64,000 bases of DNA from JAEKNW01 sp963677815 (GTDB lineage Bacteria; Cloacimonadota; Cloacimonadia; Cloacimonadales; JAFGVF01), in NCBI GenBank assembly GCA_963677815.1, contig OY782499.1:1736001-1800000 (forward strand). Direction: 5' to 3'. A program made the translations under genes and the position numbers. This document shows, in pieces, positions 59,525 through 64,000 of the stretch. A model generated the notes under the pieces. It searched no databases. It saw nothing but the letters and a program-made list of their open reading frames with translations, and had not been told where the DNA came from. Each line of letters starts with the position of its first letter. Position 1 is the stretch's first letter.

Positions 59525-60691
59525 TCAGTCAGGTAGGGAAGACAACTTACGCAATCTTCTTAAGAAGATAGGTATAAACACTGCCACAAGAATTAATAAA
59601 TAGATAATTTTATTCATACCTGATTTTTCACTTTCTATGTTATCAGAATTTAAGCAAATTTTTTCGTATAGGGAAGAGATATTTGTAACATTCTCTCCTA
59701 AATATTTGATAGGATAACATTTGTTCAAATATTCTTCAGGAATATAAATTAAATGGTTGTTTTTAGATTCTTCATCAACGAAGTTATTATAAGCTGTTAA
59801 GTTAGGAGTAGCATATTCTACCCATTCAGCATTTCGAGCAGCAATCTCAGGATCCATTAAATAATTAAGGAACTTATAGGCTAGGTCTTTATTTTCGGCA
59901 TTTTTAAGCATAACAAAAGAATCAATCCAATAAGTGCCACCTTCCTGCATAAGGGCAAATTTAAGGTTTGGAAATTCCCTAATAACTTGGAGTGCATCCC
60001 CATTATAAGCTTGAGCTATCCAAACTTCTTCTTGAGGAACATCATTTTTATAGGCATCTGAATGGTATTGAGAAATGTTACTATCCCAGATTATAAGTTT
60101 CTCTTCAGCTTTTTTTAATGCTTCTTCAGAATAATCATTAGCAGAATAGCCAGAAGCTATCAAGGCAGCACCAACAACTTCTCTGGCATCATCAAGCATC
60201 ATTAACTTGTTCTGATATTGGCTATCTTCAAACAAAGTCCAACTTGCTTTATCGTCTTCTTCCAAAGAAACTAAATTTGGATTGTAGAGAATACCAGTAA
60301 CCCCCCAAAAATACGGCATTGCATAAGTTCCAGCATTATCAAATAAATTCAATTTTTCAAGGATACTAGGATTTAAATGTTTCCAATTAGGTAACTTACT
60401 TTTATCAAGTTTTTCTATTAAATCCATTTCAAGCAAAATTTGTACATGGTCTCCAGATGGACAAACCAAATCATAAGATTTTGATGCTGAAGCAACTTTA
60501 GTAAGCATACTCTCATTGGAATCAAAATAATCTTCAATTACATTACAGTTAAATTTCTCTTCAAATTCTGAAACAATTTCAGGGTCAATATATTCTGTCC
60601 AATTAAACACATAAAGTTTATTTTCAGCAGAATATAGATTAGCGATTAAGGTAAATAAGATAACAATAGCCAAGCTTGTTTTTCTAAACAT
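59525..60691 (-). CDS. potD: Polyamine-binding protein PotD with C-terminal membrane anchor
   Basis: 388 residues. A signal peptide (SLAIVILFTLIANLYSA) is followed by LYVFNWTEYIDPEIVSEFE, YDLVCPSGDHV, MPYFWGVTGILYN and the binding-site Trp/Asp region IAQAYNGDALQV, all PotD-like. Unusually the last 30 residues form a hydrophobic helix (IIYLLILVAVFIPIFL) and Arg/Lys-rich end, so the protein is probably tethered to the inner membrane by its C-terminus rather than free in the periplasm. First gene of the pot unit, with its own promoter. Confidence 0.92.
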   Translation of the reverse strand: MFRKTSLAIVILFTLIANLYSAENKLYVFNWTEYIDPEIVSEFEEKFNCNVIEDYFDSNESMLTKVASASKSYDLVCPSGDHVQILLEMDLIEKLDKSKLPNWKHLNPSILEKLNLFDNAGTYAMPYFWGVTGILYNPNLVSLEEDDKASWTLFEDSQYQNKLMMLDDAREVVGAALIASGYSANDYSEEALKKAEEKLIIWDSNISQYHSDAYKNDVPQEEVWIAQAYNGDALQVIREFPNLKFALMQEGGTYWIDSFVMLKNAENKDLAYKFLNYLMDPEIAARNAEWVEYATPNLTAYNNFVDEESKNNHLIYIPEEYLNKCYPIKYLGENVTNISSLYEKICLNSDNIESEKSGMNKIIYLLILVAVFIPIFLRRLRKLSSLPD

Positions 60692-60720
60692 TTAATACTC
60701 CTATACTTATAATAATAGAC

Positions 60721-60749
60721 CTAATAGTTTTAAGCTTACTTTGTGTCAA
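60721..60749 (-). promoter_or_regulatory. Promoter of potD-potABC
   Basis: On the minus strand TTGACA (60749-60744), a 17-base spacer and TATTAG (60726-60721). Confidence 0.65.
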
Positions 60750-60844
60750 TAATAATAATCTTCTTCATTAACGACATTTATAATCTATAAAAAAGATAAA
60801 GCTAAAAGGTCATTTTTTTATCTAAATAATATTATTCATTAATC

Positions 60845-60902
60845 CTTGATTGTTAGTCTCTCAATAAAACATTGAGAATTTATAGAGAGAGTAACAATCA
60901 AG
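60845..60902. repeat. 58-bp palindromic intergenic repeat, copy 4
   Basis: CTTGATTGTTAGTCTCTC (left) and GAGAGAGTAACAATCAAG (right) around AAACATTGAGAATT; the arms differ at one base. It lies between alr and potD. Confidence 0.92.
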
Positions 60903-60942
60903 CTAGCATAAATTAGCTAAAAGACTAAATTTTAGGAATTTA

Positions 60943-62850
60943 TCAGAAAGAAAATATCACACCACTAGTAGCAAGTATCCAGCTTTCTTTTTCGCTTTCG
61001 ACAGTAATTTTATGGTTTTCTTTCTTGATAAAAGGGTACTTACTTTGACCTGAAAAGAGGGTAACTGTATCAATCTCGTTAATATTATCTGGATATTCAA
61101 AAGTAATGCTCACTCCTTTAGTAGGCTCGGAAATGAAAACACTTAGTTGATGGGAATTTCTTGGATAAAGAGTTGTTGTTTTGATAGAAAAATTGCATCT
61201 TTTCCCAATTAGACTAGCATAATCTTTATTAAAGCAATTATACTCAAGAATATTATTGTTACTATTAGTTGTAATTTCAGCAGAAATATTATTTACTGTT
61301 ACCTCATCAAGAATAAAGGAATCCCTTGTCAAGATTAGGTCTGCAGGTAAAAGCCATCTATATTCTACTTGAGGGTTTTTGAAATACTTGTCTAAACTTT
61401 CTTGATTAGCAGTACAAGCAATGATGAAATTCTTGTAATTAAGTAGTTTAGTATAACTCAATTCTGTTGTGACTTGATAAAAATCTGGATGATTATTGGA
61501 AAGAGAAAATTTAATTTTATGGCAAAAGTCTGTTTTATAAGAAATATTTTTATCAGATTCTTTTATGAAATCAGCAATAATTTCAGAGAACAGGACTTGC
61601 GACAACTCATTGGAACTAATTCTACTTTTTAGAGCATTCTTGATAACACTTGTAAGTTTGTTCGCAGAGAAATCTGGTGAATAGAAGTCCCTTCGAAGTC
61701 TTGGTTCTGTGGCAATTTCCTCATTATCATAATAGTAGAATCTTTTTGCTCTTTTGCCTATTTGAGTAGAAAGCTCATAGGGAGAACCTTCATACAAAGA
61801 TGTTAAATCTTCTATCCTGAGCTCTTTAGTGCCAAATAGAGTAACTTCTTGGCCTATACTCTTATCAGCTATTTGAGAAACATCAATCATAATCATATCC
61901 ATAGTTACTTTTCCTAAAACAGGAAGAAGTAGGTCATTGATTTGGACTTTCCCCTTGTTCTTCAGGAGATAGTTATAACCATCTGCATATCCTATGGGGA
62001 GAATAGCATATTCAAGACTCTTTTGGGCTTTATAGGTCAAGTTATAGCCGATATACTCATCCTTTTTAGCTGTTTTTAGTTGGCTAATTTTGGTAACATA
62101 TCTCATAACAGGTTTAATTGAAATCTTTGACTCTAAGTTCTTATGGGGATAGATTCCAAAAGAGAGAATGCCTAATCTAACTAAATTCATTCTAGGAAAA
62201 TCGAAGTTAACTGTTGCACAGCTGTTGGAAGAGTGTAAATAAGTTGGTTCTAAATCTGGAAATTTTGTCTTAATTTGGTCAATAGTATTACAAAAAACTT
62301 GATATTGTTGAGTGGTAAAAGCAAAATTACTTTCGCTCTCGGCGTAGTGAGTGAATAGACCATCAATAACTAGGTTAGATAAGGAAGCTACTTGAGATAT
62401 AAAAGATAGAGCTTGGTCAGCCCTTACTCCAGACCTATTCATACCTGTATCAATATTAATATGAATTTTAACTAACTTATTAAAAGACCTAGCAGTATCA
62501 TTCAATTTTTTAGCAAAAGGTAGGTCATTGACAGAGGGAATAAAATCGTGAATAACAATTTTTTCAATCTCTGATTCTAAGGAGGGTGAGAGAATAAGAA
62601 TAGGACTAGAAATTTCTTGGTATCTAATCAATAAAGCTTCATCAAGGTTAGCAACTCCAAGCATTGAAACTCCATTCTTGATAGCACATTTAGCAATTTG
62701 ATAAGCTCCATGTCCATAAGCATCTGCTTTTACAATTTGCAAGATATTTTGATGAGGATGGATAAATCTTTTTAACTCTCTGAGGTTATCTTCATAATTG
62801 GTGAGATTAATTTCTATCCAAGATCTTTCATTATTGATACTGTGTGCCAT
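60943..62850 (-). CDS. alr: Alanine racemase with long C-terminal extension
   Basis: 635 residues, about 260 more than usual. Residues 1-375 are a standard racemase: WIEINLTNYEDNL, PLP lysine 41 in IVKADAYGHG, MNRSGVR, SNSCATVNF, catalytic Tyr in YIGYNLTYKAQ, ILPIGYADGYNYLL and GKVTMDMIMIDV. From about 385 an unrelated region starts (RRDFYSPDFSANKL), mixed alpha/beta then beta-rich (VFISEPTKGVSITFEY, ESWILATSGVIFSF), with no domain I recognise. D-alanine supply for peptidoglycan is expected from the core; the extension may target or regulate the enzyme. Confidence 0.92.
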   Translation of the reverse strand: MAHSINNERSWIEINLTNYEDNLRELKRFIHPHQNILQIVKADAYGHGAYQIAKCAIKNGVSMLGVANLDEALLIRYQEISSPILILSPSLESEIEKIVIHDFIPSVNDLPFAKKLNDTARSFNKLVKIHINIDTGMNRSGVRADQALSFISQVASLSNLVIDGLFTHYAESESNFAFTTQQYQVFCNTIDQIKTKFPDLEPTYLHSSNSCATVNFDFPRMNLVRLGILSFGIYPHKNLESKISIKPVMRYVTKISQLKTAKKDEYIGYNLTYKAQKSLEYAILPIGYADGYNYLLKNKGKVQINDLLLPVLGKVTMDMIMIDVSQIADKSIGQEVTLFGTKELRIEDLTSLYEGSPYELSTQIGKRAKRFYYYDNEEIATEPRLRRDFYSPDFSANKLTSVIKNALKSRISSNELSQVLFSEIIADFIKESDKNISYKTDFCHKIKFSLSNNHPDFYQVTTELSYTKLLNYKNFIIACTANQESLDKYFKNPQVEYRWLLPADLILTRDSFILDEVTVNNISAEITTNSNNNILEYNCFNKDYASLIGKRCNFSIKTTTLYPRNSHQLSVFISEPTKGVSITFEYPDNINEIDTVTLFSGQSKYPFIKKENHKITVESEKESWILATSGVIFSF

Positions 62851-62865
62851 AACTTATCTTATCCT

Positions 62866-64000
62866 TTAAAAATATGAAGCAGCTATTTCTGCCAATTTAG
62901 ATCTTTCACCTTTCTTAAGGGTTATATGACCGACTAAACTTTCTTTTTTCATCTTTTCTACAGCTAAGGAGAGTCCATTTGATTGAGAATCTAAATAAGG
63001 GATATCAATTTGATAGGGGTCACCTGTAAGAATGATTTTAGTATTTTCTCCTGCTCTAGTTATTATTGTCTTCATCTCGTGAGGAGTTAGATTTTGAGCT
63101 TCATCAATAATCATAAATTGATTAGGTAAAGATCTACCTCTAATATAAGTTAGGGGCTCTAATTCAATGAAATTAAAATCCAAATAATCGTCTATTGAAG
63201 GATGTTTTTTACCAAAAATCTTACCATTGTCATTCTTATCATAGTCATTATGTCCCTGGATTAGTATTTCCATATTATCATAGATAGGTTTCATCCAAGG
63301 AGTGAATTTATCATCTTTTGAGCCTGGAAGGAAACCTAAGTCTTTTCCTAAGGGAGAAATGGGCCTGGAGACAACTAGTCTATTATAAGTGTCATCCTCC
63401 ACTACTTGGTTCAAACCTGCAGCAATTGCTATTAGTGTTTTTCCAGTACCAGCAATTCCTGATAGGGAGACCAACCTAATAGATGGATCTAGGAGAATAT
63501 CAAAGGCCATTATTTGTTCATCGTTTCTAGCAGTAATTCCAAAGATTTCTTGTTCTTTATAATATTGTAAAGTTAGGAATTTATCTTTATCAGTTGAGTA
63601 TCTTAAGATAACCTTAGCTTTTGGTTTATCAATATTATCCACAAGTTTGAGAAAATGATTTGGTGGAACTGTTCCTAGTTTATTGGAATAATAACCTTTA
63701 TCGATAGCTTTTTCAATCTGTCTTTTAGTTACTTTTTGAATTGAATACCCAGTATAAATTTCATCAAAATTAGTTTTTTCAGGTTCGTAATTCTCTGTTT
63801 TAATTCCTAAACAATCAGCTTTAATCCTAACATTAGCATCTTTAGAAACCAATATAACTGTCTTCTTTGGGTATTTTTTCTTAAAAAAGGCAGCAGTTCC
63901 TATAATTCGGTTATCGTTATTATCTAGAAGTTTAACACCATCAATATTTAAATCAGAAGAGTGAATGGTGACTTGTACAATACCACCTTGTTGAGTTTGA
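62866..64000 (-). CDS. PIN domain - PhoH family ATPase (5' end outside window)
   Basis: The frame is open through the right edge, so about 378 residues are visible. The first part is the end of a PIN nuclease domain (DNRIIGTAAFFKKKY, TVILVSKDANVRIKADCLG, 19 residues). The PhoH ATPase follows with Walker A LSGIAGTGKTLIA, SRPISPLGKDLGFLPG, Walker B FMIIDEAQNLTP and ILTGDPYQID. PhoH2-type PIN-PhoH proteins are ATP-dependent RNA helicase/nucleases. The gene is 15 bases upstream of alr on the same strand, so they are likely cotranscribed. Confidence 0.93.
   Translation of the reverse strand, partial: QTQQGGIVQVTIHSSDLNIDGVKLLDNNDNRIIGTAAFFKKKYPKKTVILVSKDANVRIKADCLGIKTENYEPEKTNFDEIYTGYSIQKVTKRQIEKAIDKGYYSNKLGTVPPNHFLKLVDNIDKPKAKVILRYSTDKDKFLTLQYYKEQEIFGITARNDEQIMAFDILLDPSIRLVSLSGIAGTGKTLIAIAAGLNQVVEDDTYNRLVVSRPISPLGKDLGFLPGSKDDKFTPWMKPIYDNMEILIQGHNDYDKNDNGKIFGKKHPSIDDYLDFNFIELEPLTYIRGRSLPNQFMIIDEAQNLTPHEMKTIITRAGENTKIILTGDPYQIDIPYLDSQSNGLSLAVEKMKKESLVGHITLKKGERSKLAEIAASYF

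Noticed and set aside
59408..59527. UGA recoding as a sense codon, suggested by the open frame after potD
   Set aside because: TGA ends many other genes here at the expected place (for example nadE at 3405-3407), so the code is standard; the tail is better read as a duplication remnant or rare readthrough.

Overview
The window is AT-rich chromosomal DNA from a diderm (Gram-negative) bacterium. Supporting signs are several lipoproteins with clear lipoboxes, two predicted outer-membrane barrels, a LPS-heptose gene (gmhA), a LruC-domain lipoprotein and a protein ending in a C-terminal sorting domain of the YPNPFNPET / GIYYLRL type. These point to the FCB side of the tree, most likely Candidatus Cloacimonadota (inference). 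Genes nearly always carry good Shine-Dalgarno sites, and promoters show a strikingly constant TTGACA -35 box. That argues against Bacteroidetes proper, which rarely use either.

Layout. 1-1100: end of an RloA/RloB (AbiL-type) defence pair. 1.1-7 kb: EamA transporter, Nfu, nadE, a Cys-rich TPR protein, ribD, and a convergent SpoIID-like gene. 7-10.4 kb: a minus-strand accessory cluster of a 60-aa ORF, an APH-RIO fusion kinase split by a frameshift in an A6 run, and a GNAT. It sits behind a promoter, a 13-codon leader ORF and two matched 30-nt hairpins, the second a terminator. 10.4-18 kb: GIN-domain protein, asd plus an M20 deacetylase, and two large surface lipoproteins. 18-18.9 kb: repeat-rich DNA. 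18.9-30 kb: YitT, small genes, a heterodimeric ABC exporter behind an ArsR regulator, an LPP20/M50B/papain-like protease cluster, and gmhA. 30.1-36.3 kb: tRNA-Leu, tig-clpP-clpX, gpmA, a cobalamin adenosyltransferase, ridA, xth. 36.3-43.5 kb: a nucleoside acquisition locus (Tsx-like outer-membrane protein, BMP lipoprotein, ABC ATPase, two permeases, cytidine deaminase) with repeats on both sides of the ABC genes. 43.5-64 kb, nearly all minus strand: OadB, a propeller lipoprotein, a basic Cys-rich protein, uvrC, a giant Ser/Thr-His hybrid kinase, a barrel/sorting-domain pair, trxA, potABCD, an extended alanine racemase and PIN-PhoH.

How the genes fit together. The nucleoside locus gives a complete route from outer membrane to cytosolic deamination. 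tig-clpP-clpX is a folding and degradation operon, and potABCD is a complete polyamine importer. The most unusual items are the leader-controlled APH-RIO/GNAT cluster; a second copy of the PotD membrane tail lying in frame after the potD stop; the papain-like protease sharing an N-terminal module with the small gene in front of it; and four intergenic repeat families (a 58-bp palindrome, a nested 300-bp inverted repeat, a 19-21-bp REP-like motif, and a split direct repeat holding a 52-bp tandem array).
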